From contig JAVBLR010000011.1 in NCBI GenBank assembly GCA_031553395.1, positions 186,001 to 250,000 of the forward strand: 64,000 bases of DNA, written 5' to 3'. This DNA is from WRGA01 sp031553395 (GTDB lineage Bacteria > Bacteroidota > Bacteroidia > Bacteroidales > WRGA01). The position numbers and the translations under genes were made by a program. The notes below the pieces were generated by a model. That model was not told the origin of the DNA. It saw only the letters and a list, made by a program, of their open reading frames with translations, and searched no databases. Shown one piece after another: positions 16,243-25,349 of the stretch (its first letter is position 1; every line of letters begins with the position of its first letter).

Positions 16243-16752
16243 TTAGTATTTAGAAATGGCTTTTAATATAAAATAACCACCAAAAAGTTGAAATAACATT
16301 CCTGGAATTCCCATTCTGAAGTCTTGAAAAGCAACAAAAAAGTCTTTTACAATAATCCATTCAACAAGAGTTCCTATAATTTGATAAGATAATATAACTA
16401 GAAGTAATACTAAAAATGAAACCCTTCCAGAACGATGTGCAAAGTAAGCTGCTGCAAAGGCCAACAATGCCGATTTAATAATTATCACGGGAAGAAGTGC
16501 CATTACGGGCATTCCGAATAAAAGGCTGTTAACTAATGGAGATAATATCGCTGTAAGTAATCCTACACGTAAACCACATTTGTAGGCTGCAATAAGTGTA
16601 AAGAAATAAATTGGCAATAACATTAAGCCTCCATTAGGAATCAAGTGGCAAAGCTGTGGAAGAAGAATATTTCCTATTATAAAAAGTAGAGTAAACAAAT
16701 AGGTTTTTACATCCTTAAAGGTGAAAGAATAAAGTTTTACGGTTGTTTCCAT
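16243..16752 (-). CDS. ECF transporter substrate-binding (S) component-like membrane protein
   Basis: 169 residues with about five to six hydrophobic helices and short loops (LLFIIGNILLPQ, LLPIYFFTLIAAY, SALLAFAAAYFAHR, GIPGMLFQLFGGYF), the form of ECF S components. The energising ATPases and T subunit (EcfA, EcfT) are not in this window, as is usual for group II ECF systems. The exact substrate is unknown. The downstream PRTase suggests a nucleobase-like or vitamin-precursor ligand. Transcription should start from the promoter at 16811-16841. No riboswitch fold was recognised in the roughly 50-base leader. Confidence 0.65.
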   Translation of the reverse strand: METTVKLYSFTFKDVKTYLFTLLFIIGNILLPQLCHLIPNGGLMLLPIYFFTLIAAYKCGLRVGLLTAILSPLVNSLLFGMPVMALLPVIIIKSALLAFAAAYFAHRSGRVSFLVLLLVILSYQIIGTLVEWIIVKDFFVAFQDFRMGIPGMLFQLFGGYFILKAISKY

Positions 16753-16810
16753 AAGTATTTATTTTATTAATTTACGTAGATTATTAATTTTCAATTCATT
16801 TAAAGCCAAA

Positions 16811-16841
16811 CAAAATTAGGGATTATACTTTAAAAAACAAA
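16811..16841 (-). promoter_or_regulatory. Promoter of the ECF/PRTase operon
   Basis: On the minus strand TTTG (16838-16841), 19 bases, then TAATTTTG (16811-16818): a full match to the Bacteroidota promoter, about 59 bases before the ATG. Confidence 0.7.
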
Positions 16842-16956
16842 TGCAAGTATTGATAGATTATCATCTAAAGCAATAATTTTATTTTTTTAACACAAGTAAA
16901 ATCCAAATGAACAACCTTATATGCATTTAACTTAGAATACCTTCACTAATACACAT

Positions 16957-16988
16957 AAAAAAACTGCTCAAAATTTTGAGCAGTTTTT
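16957..16988 (-). terminator. Terminator behind the OmpA-family gene
   Basis: CTGCTCAAAA (16964-16973) pairs with TTTTGAGCAG (16974-16983), inside A-run and T-run flanks. Confidence 0.85.
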
Positions 16989-17009
16989 ATAGAGAGTTAT
17001 TTGTAACAA

Positions 17010-18305
17010 TTATTCCTTAACAAATACAACTACACGGTTCCAATCATTTTCTGCAAATGGTTGAACATCATCTCCCATGAAATAAGTTTCGATACGATCA
17101 GCCGAAATTCCATATTTCTTAACCATCAAATCATAAACTGCTTGAGCACGTTTTTCAGATAGTTTTTTATTCCCTGCAGGAGTTCCTGTTGCTTTATCAG
17201 CATAACCTGTAAGTTTAAGTCTTGCATTTGGCGTTTCTTTCAAGTAACGAACTGCTTCTTGAATACTTGGTAATTGTGCATTATCCACAACAGCACTACC
17301 TAAACGGAAGAATACCGGTTTTGCCAAATAATCAATAGGTTTCTTTTCTTCTTTTACTATAGTAACTGGTTTTGGACATTCAGGACAAGCTGGGCAAGAA
17401 ACCGGACGTTTTCTCAATTCGTTATTTTCTGCAACTAAAGCATTAATTTGAGAGTTCAACGCATCGATTTCACGAGGATCTCGGAATACAGCTTTTTGGA
17501 AATTACGAGGTTTAAATTTATATGTAAGATCCAACATTACATTTGCAACAATGTCATGATTGTTAGCTCCACCAACTTGACGGTCAAATGCTTCAGGCAT
17601 GATTAATCCATTAGCTTCTAATCCAAGATTAACAGCATCGCTCAAACGAAAATCTAAAATCAAACCACCTTTTCCCGCAATACTATTTACAGCTGTTCTA
17701 TTAGCATCTGAATTTTTAAAAGTATGAGCATAACCCAAACCTCCAAAAACGATAAAATTGAAAACCTGAGTCGGGTTATAAGTACCAAACAAATTATTTA
17801 CATTCAACAATAAATCAAGACCTCCGGCAGCATAATTCACATCATATTCCCAGCCTTGTTTACCATCTTTATCATTTTTCTTATCTCCCAAAAATGTATT
17901 TTGAATATAAGTTGGATTATAATCGTAAGGGACATAACTATCACTTGCTGTATAACCAGCAGGATTATCGTAGTTTGTTCCTTTGTACCACATGCTTCCA
18001 CTTCCATAAGTGAATCCTTTTAATTTAGCACCAGTAGCACTCAATCTTATTCCCCAAACAGGAGACATCCATTTTCCGACAGCAAATCCAACAGTTGGTT
18101 TAACATTGTCAAAAAAGTCTACTTGACCAGTAGTTTCACTAAATAAAGTTGCTGCACCACCCGAAAGTGTAAAGAACCAGTGACCACCTTCATTAACAAA
18201 AGTTGTTTTTGAAGCAGCTTTTTCTGGCTGTTGCCCTGATAATTGTGCATTTAAACAAATTGGAGCCATGATTAACACAGCTAATAATAGTTTTCTCATT
18301 TTCAT
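17010..18305 (-). CDS. OmpA-family outer-membrane protein
   Basis: 431 residues. A signal peptide (KLLLAVLIMAPICLNAQ) is followed by an eight-strand-barrel-like N-terminal half with aromatic strands. A coiled piece (EIDALNSQINALVAENNEL) and a Cys/Pro hinge (CPACPECPKP) come next. The C-terminal OmpA domain binds peptidoglycan (LTGYADKATGTPAGNKKLSEKRA, split here for length, then YGISADRI and WNRVVVFV). It probably tethers the outer membrane to the wall and is an abundant surface protein in this phylum. Met3 (18299) is an equally good start. A TACCTTTG element at 18414-18421 marks the promoter, leaving a leader of about 110 bases. Confidence 0.9.
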   Translation of the reverse strand: MKMRKLLLAVLIMAPICLNAQLSGQQPEKAASKTTFVNEGGHWFFTLSGGAATLFSETTGQVDFFDNVKPTVGFAVGKWMSPVWGIRLSATGAKLKGFTYGSGSMWYKGTNYDNPAGYTASDSYVPYDYNPTYIQNTFLGDKKNDKDGKQGWEYDVNYAAGGLDLLLNVNNLFGTYNPTQVFNFIVFGGLGYAHTFKNSDANRTAVNSIAGKGGLILDFRLSDAVNLGLEANGLIMPEAFDRQVGGANNHDIVANVMLDLTYKFKPRNFQKAVFRDPREIDALNSQINALVAENNELRKRPVSCPACPECPKPVTIVKEEKKPIDYLAKPVFFRLGSAVVDNAQLPSIQEAVRYLKETPNARLKLTGYADKATGTPAGNKKLSEKRAQAVYDLMVKKYGISADRIETYFMGDDVQPFAENDWNRVVVFVKE

Positions 18306-18739
18306 TAATTTTAATTAAAAATCAAATACGTTTCTCGTTATATGTATATAATTAAAGATAAAATTACAGCTAAAAAGGGAAATGTCATTTTATTATATTT
18401 TCCAAAACTGGGGCAAAGGTAAATAATAGAAGCTTAAAAAAAACTTTTTGTGTTATTTTTTATAAGTTATGTGCAAATAAGCTTTAACTTAAAACAGTAT
18501 TCCTTCTGAATTGTTTCGTTAAAAAAATAAAAAAAACAATAATCCAAAAATAGTGGGTATCATGTTATCAATCTCAATTCATATAGTCCAAAAATACCTA
18601 TACCTTATTTTTAAAACCATTACAATTTAAACTAAAGCAGAATTTATTTGTTATTCATAAAATATATTCAAATAAATAGAATATTCTAAAAATGTAAAAT
18701 ATTGATATTATTACTTATAACCATATAAATAGAATAAAA
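18306..18739. other. 434-bp gap between divergent ompA-like gene and gnd
   Basis: No ORF or RNA is seen. It holds the minus-strand TACCTTTG (18414-18421) for the OmpA-family gene. The side facing gnd is AT-rich without a recognisable TAnnTTTG element. Confidence 0.5.
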
Positions 18740-19636
18740 ATGAAAATCGGTTTTATAGGCTTGGGAAAAATGGGTGGAAAAATGGTCGAACGCCTTTTAA
18801 ATCATGGACACGAGGTTATAGTCTACAATCTGACTCAAAAAGAAATTGATGATGCAGCACAAAAAGGAGCAATTCCGGCAAAAGACATCAAAGATCTGGT
18901 AAATAAATTAGACGGGCGAAAATTAGTCTGGTTAATGGTTCCTTCAGGAAATCCTGTAAACCAAAATATTGACGAAATAAGGTTGTATTTAAATAAAGGG
19001 GACATTATTGTTGATGGAGGCAATAGTTATTGGAGAGAAACGGTAGAAAGAGGCAAAAAATTAAAAGAAAAAGGAATTGAATACATCGATTGCGGCACAA
19101 GTGGTGGAGTTTGGGGACTTGCAAACGGATATTGCCTTATGTATGGTGGTTCAAAAGAGGCTTGTGATTTTGCAGAACCTATTTTCAAAAGTTTAGCTCC
19201 TGAAAATGGATATTTATATTGTGGAGAAAGCGGATCAGGACATATGGTGAAAATGGTTCATAATGGAATTGAATATGGAATGATGCAAGCCTATGCCGAA
19301 GGATTTGAAATAATGAAGAATTCTCCATACAACATTGATTTAGAAAAAGTATCAAAAGTATGGATGCAAGGTTCGGTTGTTCGTTCTTGGCTGTTGGAAC
19401 TTATTGGGAATGCTTTGGAAAAAGATCAGGAACTCGATGATATTAAAGGTTATGTATCTGATAGCGGAGAAGGAAGATGGACTGTTCAAACTGCAATTGA
19501 TTTTGATGTTCCGGCTCATGTTATAACAGCTTCCTTATATACCCGTTTTCAGTCACGCCAAGAAGGATCGTATGCCATGAAATTATTGGCTGCAATGAGA
19601 AATCAATTTGGGGGACATGAGATAAAGAAAGAGTAA
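18740..19636 (+). CDS. gnd: 6-phosphogluconate dehydrogenase, decarboxylating, short form
   Basis: Oxidatively decarboxylates 6-phosphogluconate to ribulose 5-phosphate. At 298 residues it is the short type (GntZ/YqeC-like) rather than the roughly 470-residue enzyme. The dinucleotide motif is IGLGKMGGKM (6-15). The substrate segment VDGGNSYW (91-98) and the catalytic stretch KMVHNGIEYG, with Lys171, are present. Short forms often prefer NAD, which the sequence alone cannot settle. First gene of gnd-zwf-pgl; zwf follows after 37 bases. Confidence 0.93.
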   Translation: MKIGFIGLGKMGGKMVERLLNHGHEVIVYNLTQKEIDDAAQKGAIPAKDIKDLVNKLDGRKLVWLMVPSGNPVNQNIDEIRLYLNKGDIIVDGGNSYWRETVERGKKLKEKGIEYIDCGTSGGVWGLANGYCLMYGGSKEACDFAEPIFKSLAPENGYLYCGESGSGHMVKMVHNGIEYGMMQAYAEGFEIMKNSPYNIDLEKVSKVWMQGSVVRSWLLELIGNALEKDQELDDIKGYVSDSGEGRWTVQTAIDFDVPAHVITASLYTRFQSRQEGSYAMKLLAAMRNQFGGHEIKKE

Positions 19637-19673
19637 AAATAAACACAACAAATCTTCTTGACAAATAAGTAAC

Positions 19674-21203
19674 ATGAATAAACCCAAAGAACAAATACTG
19701 GTAATATTCGGAGCTTCTGGAGATCTAACTTATCGAAAGCTTATTCCGGCAATGTTCGACTTACATATACAAAATCTTTTGCCTACTAATTTTGCAATAG
19801 TTGGAGTCAGCCGTAGCAACTTAAATGATGATACTTTCAGGATAAAAATGAAAGAAGGTATATCCCAATATGCTTCCTTCAAAGAGATTAATGATGATAA
19901 ATTAGATAATTTTCTTGAAAAAATTTATTATCTTTCCATTAATACAGAAGATGCCAATGATTATGTAAAACTAAAAGATTATCTGCAAAAGACAGATAAG
20001 AAATATCAAACCGGAGGCAACTATATCTTTTATTTGTCAACACCTCCTGATATGTATTCTTTAATTCCTAGATATTTAGCCAAACAGAATTTAAATAAAG
20101 ACAAAGAATCATTCAGAAGAATTATAATAGAAAAACCTTTTGGAACAGATCTGCATTCGGCTGTAGAGTTAAATAAATCTCTTTTGAAGGACTACGATGA
20201 ACAACAATTATTCCGTATAGATCATTATTTGGGAAAAGAAACAGTTCAAAATCTGCTTGTTACACGTTTTGCAAACAGCATTTACGAACCACTCTGGAAT
20301 AGAAATTACATCCAACATGTAGAAGTAACTGCTGCCGAAAATATAGGCGTAGAAAACCGGGGTGGATATTACGACAGCTCTGGTGCATTGCGAGATATGA
20401 TACAAAATCATCTTTTACAGATGCTTGCTTTGGTTGCAATGGAACCTCCAACCGAAATATCAGCAATGGCAATCAGAAATGAGAAATTAAAAGTTTTTCA
20501 ATCTTTACGTCCTTTGAAAAAAGATGATTTGTTTAAGAATGTTGTTCGTGGACAATATGTTGCATCGAATGTTCGTGGACAATACCAAAAGGGCTACCGC
20601 GAAGAAACAGGTGTAAACCCTCAATCCAGAACAGAAACATATATTGCCATGAAAATCTTTATCGATAATTGGCGCTGGGGTGGAGTTCCATTTTATCTCA
20701 GAACGGGTAAACGGCTTCCTACAAGAGTATCAGAAATAGTTATTCATTTTAAACCAACACCCAATTTATTATTCATCGACAACAAGGAAATGGGAATTAA
20801 TAGCAATCAACTCGTATTACGCATCCATCCCGATGAAGGTATTTTACTGAAAACAGGAATGAAAGTGCCGGGTACCGGATATCAAGTTCAGAATGCTAAT
20901 ATGGAATTTCATTATAAAAATCTTTCAAATACCTATGTTCCGGGAGCCTACGAACGACTTATCCTTGATTGCATGAATGGAGATGCAACATTGTATACCC
21001 GTGGAGATGCATTGGAAGATACATGGGGATTTGTTCAACCTATTCTTGATTTCTGGAAAAGTAATCCAGATGCACCTTTACATGGATATCCTTGTGGAAG
21101 CTGGGGTCCTGAACAAGCTGATGATTTAATTGAGGGTAAAGGAGAAACCTGGCGATATCCTTGCAAAAACTTATCAGATGATGGCATATTTTGTGAATTA
21201 TAA
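19674..21203 (+). CDS. zwf: Glucose-6-phosphate 1-dehydrogenase
   Basis: Oxidises glucose 6-phosphate to 6-phosphogluconolactone with reduction of NADP, the entry step of the oxidative pentose phosphate pathway. 509 residues, the usual length. GASGDLT (13-19) is the nucleotide motif and RIDHYLGKE (181-189) is the active-site signature with its catalytic His and Lys. IIEKPFG (151-157) is also conserved. Operon neighbours gnd and pgl encode the other two oxidative-branch enzymes. NADPH made here would support antioxidant and biosynthetic functions. Confidence 0.96.
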   Translation: MNKPKEQILVIFGASGDLTYRKLIPAMFDLHIQNLLPTNFAIVGVSRSNLNDDTFRIKMKEGISQYASFKEINDDKLDNFLEKIYYLSINTEDANDYVKLKDYLQKTDKKYQTGGNYIFYLSTPPDMYSLIPRYLAKQNLNKDKESFRRIIIEKPFGTDLHSAVELNKSLLKDYDEQQLFRIDHYLGKETVQNLLVTRFANSIYEPLWNRNYIQHVEVTAAENIGVENRGGYYDSSGALRDMIQNHLLQMLALVAMEPPTEISAMAIRNEKLKVFQSLRPLKKDDLFKNVVRGQYVASNVRGQYQKGYREETGVNPQSRTETYIAMKIFIDNWRWGGVPFYLRTGKRLPTRVSEIVIHFKPTPNLLFIDNKEMGINSNQLVLRIHPDEGILLKTGMKVPGTGYQVQNANMEFHYKNLSNTYVPGAYERLILDCMNGDATLYTRGDALEDTWGFVQPILDFWKSNPDAPLHGYPCGSWGPEQADDLIEGKGETWRYPCKNLSDDGIFCEL

Positions 21204-21245
21204 TCAAACTTGTTTTACCCAGAGGCATTTCAAACAAAAGCAAAC

Positions 21246-21950
21246 ATGAACAAAATACAGATTTATAATACAAAAACAGAATTATATTTGGGATTTACTA
21301 ACTTTATGATTGATTTATTAAAAAGTAAAAGTCAATTTCATATTTGCCTATCAGGAGGAAATACACCTAAATCTCTATTTGATTTTTGGGCTGAAAATTA
21401 TAAAGATAAGATTCCATGGGAAAAAATATCATTTTATTGGGGAGATGAAAGATGTGTCCCTCCGGAAAATGAAATGAGTAATTTTGGAATGACGAAAAAA
21501 CATCTTTTTGATAAAATAAATATTCCTGAGAAAAATATTTTTCGGATTCACGGAGAAAATACAGCTGAAATAGAAGCTGAAAGATATAGTAAAATTATTC
21601 CGGAAAAATTTGATTTAATTATGCTTGGAATGGGTGATGATGGCCATACTGCATCTATTTTTCCTAATCAGATAAATTTGTGGAATAGTTCTAAAAAATG
21701 TGAGGTAACGATTCATCCCGAAACAGGATTTAAACGAATAAGCATTACAGGAATAGTAATCAATAATGCCCAAAATATAGCTTTTTTAATTACAGGAAAA
21801 AACAAAGCCGAAAAAGTATCTTCAATTATCAACCAACGGGAAAAGTATGAAAATATCTATCCTGCTGCACAAGTAAATCCAAAATCAACCAATTTATACT
21901 GGTTTTTGGATAGTGATGCAGGAGAATATATCAAACCATTGTACCAATAG
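21246..21950 (+). CDS. pgl: 6-phosphogluconolactonase
   Basis: Hydrolyses 6-phosphogluconolactone, completing the gnd-zwf-pgl branch. 234 residues from ATG 21246; the upstream extension to 21210 lies six bases after the zwf stop but lacks family sequence. Family motifs: LSGGNTPKSLFDF, FYWGDERCVP, SNFGMTKKHLF and MLGMGDDGHTASIFP. It is the cytosolic DevB/SOL type. Confidence 0.93.
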   Translation: MNKIQIYNTKTELYLGFTNFMIDLLKSKSQFHICLSGGNTPKSLFDFWAENYKDKIPWEKISFYWGDERCVPPENEMSNFGMTKKHLFDKINIPEKNIFRIHGENTAEIEAERYSKIIPEKFDLIMLGMGDDGHTASIFPNQINLWNSSKKCEVTIHPETGFKRISITGIVINNAQNIAFLITGKNKAEKVSSIINQREKYENIYPAAQVNPKSTNLYWFLDSDAGEYIKPLYQ

Positions 21951-21975
21951 CCAAACTCTTACTGATGACATGACT

Positions 21976-22010
21976 AAAAAAAGAGCCGCATTATTTTGCG
22001 ACTCTTTTTT
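21976..22010 (+). terminator. Bidirectional terminator between pgl and ferritin
   Basis: A-run, GAGCCGCA, a loop, TGCGACTC and a T-run form a 14-bp stem with one mismatch. It suits both convergent genes. Confidence 0.85.
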
Positions 22011-22026
22011 CCTGTTTTATAATGTA

Positions 22027-22512
22027 TTATTTTCTTTGTCCAAGATGAGAATCCAAGAAAAACAAACCAGAAATATTTTTATCAATAAGTTTCAGTTTAT
22101 CTACAATACCTGAAGCTGTAGATTCTTCTTCTACTTGTTCTTCTATAAACCACGCAAGCATATTTTCGGTAGCTTTGTCGTTTTCTGCACGAGCCAAGTC
22201 AACTAATTTATTGATGTTATCAGTTACAACTTTTTCGTGAGCTAATGTTTGTTCATAAGCATCCAATGCCGAACCGAACTTAACCGGAACTTCAGCAATA
22301 GGAGCCAAAGAAACTTTACCTCCACGATCTACGACATAATCCATAAATTTGAAGGCATGTCCCATTTCTTCGCTATATTGATTCTTCATCCAACTTGCAA
22401 AACCGTTGAATCCTTCACCTGCAAAATAAGCAGACATTGACAAATACAAGTAAGCCGACCATATTTCGGCATTGATCTGAGCATTTAATGCTTTTTCTAT
22501 TTTCTTATTCAT
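22027..22512 (-). CDS. ftnA: Ferritin (non-heme)
   Basis: Iron-storage protein forming a 24-subunit shell that oxidises Fe(II). 161 residues from ATG 22512; the frame extends to 22587 but the extra 25 residues are not family-like. Ferroxidase ligands fit at Glu16, Glu49, His52 (EEMGH), Glu93 and Gln126 (EEQVEEE). With katA and hcp in the same window it fits an oxidative/nitrosative stress theme, though no shared regulator is shown. Confidence 0.93.
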   Translation of the reverse strand: MNKKIEKALNAQINAEIWSAYLYLSMSAYFAGEGFNGFASWMKNQYSEEMGHAFKFMDYVVDRGGKVSLAPIAEVPVKFGSALDAYEQTLAHEKVVTDNINKLVDLARAENDKATENMLAWFIEEQVEEESTASGIVDKLKLIDKNISGLFFLDSHLGQRK

Positions 22513-22894
22513 AAGATTATAATAAAAGTTAAATAATTTATTAAATTTTCTTTGCAATATTAACAAAAAGAATCCAAATAAGTTCACTCATTTTTAAGTA
22601 TTACTACAAATTACTACAAAATCAATATAAATTCATAACTATTAAGGTAAATTCTTTATTATATTTTTGCTCTAAAGCAATATATCTCATATTTTCAAAA
22701 GAATATAAGTATTTAATAAACAATAAAATAAATGATATTAATGCAAATACAAATCAATGCAATGCTTAAAAATAACAAAAAATACCTTTTTTAACTATAA
22801 AAAGAATTTGGAAGTTAAACATTTGAGAAAAGTCGTAGTCTTATGAATAAAGGTTGACAAAACGATCAAGTACAAATCTAAAAAATAAGAAGTC
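22513..22894. other. 382-bp gap between ferritin and the DUF6515-like gene
   Basis: Very AT-rich divergent region. It contains a short direct repeat of ATTACTACAAA near 22602-22624. No full promoter match, RNA or ORF was recognised. Confidence 0.4.
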
Positions 22895-23851
22895 ATGAGA
22901 AAAAATAAATTTTATATAGTAGCCATACTAGTTATAATGGGATTTTCTTTTTCTGACCTTGCAGCACAAAGAAGCAGTTCTCAAAGTGGAAGAAGTTCTT
23001 CTTCATCGCAACAGTCAGGATCTAGTACAAGAAGTTCTTCTTCATCCTCTTCAGGAGGCGGAAGTGTGAGAAGTTCATCTAGTTCTAGTAGCAATAAAAA
23101 TAATAATGCAGCAACAAGAAGTTCTTCATCCTCTTCTTCGTCTACATCAACACGAAGTAATTCCAACTCTAATTCTAATTCAGCAACAAGGAGCAATAGC
23201 CAGAATAACCAGAGTAATGAAAGAAGTAGAACTAATAATGCTACTGTAAATAATAAAAGTACAAATTCTTCTGCAAATACACGGAGTAATGTAAGTACAT
23301 CCCGAACCGAATCAAGAAATAACAATTCTTCGGCTAATGTAAGAACAAATAATAATAACAACTATAGGCAAAATAATAATAACCATAGGGATAATTATCA
23401 AGGAAATTATTCACACAATAATGGGCATCACAACAAACCTTATTATGTATCTAATAATTATTATTATAACAACCGTTATTATAATGTTTACAGATATAAT
23501 AGTATGGATTATTATTACAATGGAGGATATTATTACCGATGGAATAATCGCGGCATCTTTGAATTAACAATTGCACCTTTTGGAGTACGCTTATCCGTAT
23601 TACCAGCAGGATGTAGAGTTATTTATTACAGCAATATTCCTTATTACTATTATGGTGGAACTTACTATAATTACATTGATAGTTATTATGAAGTCGTAAA
23701 TCCTCCGGTTGGAGCAGTTGTAGAATATATTTCACCCGATTGTGAAACCGTTTATATCAATGGAGAAACTTATTACATCGGTTCCGGAGTGCAATATAAA
23801 CCAGTAATAATAAACGGGCAAATTTGGTATCGGATAATTAAATTAGTGTAA
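22895..23851 (+). CDS. Exported Ser/Asn-rich protein with Tyr-rich DUF6515-like C-terminus
   Basis: 318 residues. Signal peptide MRKNKFYIVAILVIMGFSFS ends at DLAAQ. Residues about 26-190 are low complexity, first Ser/Arg/Gly and then Asn/Arg/Ser. Next comes a Tyr/Asn-rich stretch and a C-terminal domain with PPVGAVVEYI, CETVYINGETYYI and YRIIKLV, resembling DUF6515. The composition suggests an extracellular or periplasmic, partly disordered surface protein. Function is unknown. The strong AGC/TCT serine runs make the nucleotide sequence repetitive and prone to length change. Confidence 0.8.
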   Translation: MRKNKFYIVAILVIMGFSFSDLAAQRSSSQSGRSSSSSQQSGSSTRSSSSSSSGGGSVRSSSSSSSNKNNNAATRSSSSSSSSTSTRSNSNSNSNSATRSNSQNNQSNERSRTNNATVNNKSTNSSANTRSNVSTSRTESRNNNSSANVRTNNNNNYRQNNNNHRDNYQGNYSHNNGHHNKPYYVSNNYYYNNRYYNVYRYNSMDYYYNGGYYYRWNNRGIFELTIAPFGVRLSVLPAGCRVIYYSNIPYYYYGGTYYNYIDSYYEVVNPPVGAVVEYISPDCETVYINGETYYIGSGVQYKPVIINGQIWYRIIKLV

Positions 23852-23888
23852 GATAAGTACGATAAGGTTAGGTTAAATGTTAATGTTT

Positions 23889-23923
23889 GAGAGGCAGAAT
23901 TTTTAAAAAAAATCCTGCCTCTC
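23889..23923 (+). terminator. Terminator between the DUF6515-like gene and murA
   Basis: GAGAGGCAG (23889-23897) pairs with CTGCCTCTC (23915-23923). The A/T-rich interior can extend pairing, and T-runs follow. Confidence 0.85.
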
Positions 23924-23950
23924 ACTTTTTTCAGATACTATCTATAGAAT

Positions 23951-25255
23951 TTATAGTCGTGTGATTCTTGCTCCTAAATTATTTAACCGTTTATCTATTT
24001 GTTCATATCCGCGATCGATTTCGCCAATGTTGTGGATTGTACTTGTACCTTGTGCGGACATGGCAGCAATTAGCAGAGCAATTCCTGCACGAATATCAGG
24101 TGAAACAAGATTTGCTGCACGCAAAGAATATTCACGAGCATTTCCAATAACCGTTGCCCGATGTGGATCGCAAAGAATTATCCGGGCTCCCATATCAATT
24201 AACTTATCGACAAAAAACAAACGGCTTTCAAACATTTTTTGATGAATGAGTACACTGCCTTTTGCCTGCGTTGCAACAACCAATAATACACTCAACAAGT
24301 CGGGAGTAAGTCCCGGCCAAGGTGCATCGGCAATTGTCATGGTTGAACCATCGATAAAGTTTTCAATTTCGTATAAATCTTGTTTGGGAATAAAAATATC
24401 ATCTCCGCATTGATTTACGGTTATCCCCAACCGTTTGAAACTTTCGGGAATAATTCCTAAATTATCATACGAAACATTCTTAATTGTTATTTCGGAGGAT
24501 GTCATCGCAGCCATACCAATAAAACTGCCTATCTCAATCATATCCGGCAACAAAGTATGCTCACAACCTTGTAAGGATTCAACACCTCTTATTGTCAATA
24601 AATTAGATCCAACACCGGATATCTTAGCACCCATTTTGTTCAACATTTTACAAAGTTGCTGAACATATGGTTCACAGGCAGCATTGTAAATTATTGTATC
24701 TCCTTTGGCTAAAACCGCAGCCATTATAATATTCGCAGTTCCTGTAACCGAAGCTTCATCCAATAAAATGTAAGTTCCAATTAATCCTTTTGTCGAAATT
24801 TGATAACATTGTTTATCACTATCATAATTAAATTCAGCACCAAGCTTCTGAATACCTACAAAATGAGTATCTAACCTGCGGCGACCAATTTTATCTCCAC
24901 CTGGTTTAGGAAGAATTGCATTTCCAAAACGGGCAACAAGTGGACCGACAAGCATTACCGATCCTCGAAGTGAAGCGCTTCTTTTAAAAAAAGCTTCCGT
25001 TAAGAAATAATCCAAGTTAACATTGTCTGCCTGAAAAGAATAGGATTTTTCGGAAACTCGTTCAACTTTAACTTCCAAATCCCGCAATAATTGAATCAAG
25101 TTATTGACATCCAAGATATCCGGAATATTATGAATTGTAACTTTTTCATTTGTCAATAAAACTGCACAAATTACTTGCAGCGCTTCATTTTTTGCTCCTT
25201 GTGGAATGATTTCACCTTGTAGGCTATGACCGCCTTCTATTACAAATGATGCCAT
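23951..25255 (-). CDS. murA: UDP-N-acetylglucosamine 1-carboxyvinyltransferase, Asp variant
   Basis: First committed step of peptidoglycan synthesis: transfers enolpyruvate from PEP to UDP-GlcNAc. 434 residues from ATG 25255 (MASFVIEGGHSLQG); the extension to 25309 is word-repeat sequence. The active-site loop reads PGGDKIGRRRLD, with Asp121 where E. coli has the Cys115 attacked by fosfomycin. Cys-to-Asp forms are known to be active and fosfomycin-resistant in Mycobacterium and Chlamydia, so intrinsic target resistance is expected. Last gene of tsaB-DUF4290-murA. Confidence 0.95.
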   Translation of the reverse strand: MASFVIEGGHSLQGEIIPQGAKNEALQVICAVLLTNEKVTIHNIPDILDVNNLIQLLRDLEVKVERVSEKSYSFQADNVNLDYFLTEAFFKRSASLRGSVMLVGPLVARFGNAILPKPGGDKIGRRRLDTHFVGIQKLGAEFNYDSDKQCYQISTKGLIGTYILLDEASVTGTANIIMAAVLAKGDTIIYNAACEPYVQQLCKMLNKMGAKISGVGSNLLTIRGVESLQGCEHTLLPDMIEIGSFIGMAAMTSSEITIKNVSYDNLGIIPESFKRLGITVNQCGDDIFIPKQDLYEIENFIDGSTMTIADAPWPGLTPDLLSVLLVVATQAKGSVLIHQKMFESRLFFVDKLIDMGARIILCDPHRATVIGNAREYSLRAANLVSPDIRAGIALLIAAMSAQGTSTIHNIGEIDRGYEQIDKRLNNLGARITRL

Positions 25256-25262
25256 ATTGATT

Positions 25263-25349
25263 AGATAAAAAGTAAAAAGTAAAAAATAAAAAGCAAAAGG
25301 AGTAACCACTCAAACTTTTTACCTTTTATTTTTTACTTTTTACCTTAAT
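25263..25349. repeat. Word-repeat hairpin (AAGTAAAAAGTAAAAA family)
   Basis: Tandem AAGTAAA/AATAAAAAG words at 25263-25300 face their near-complement at about 25314-25347. It fills the whole gap between DUF4290 and murA. Confidence 0.65.

Noticed and set aside
22981..23361. 126-residue Leu/Glu-rich frame opposite the Ser-rich gene
   Set aside because: It is the antisense reading of serine codons, which gives Leu/Glu repeats; no start signal or family.
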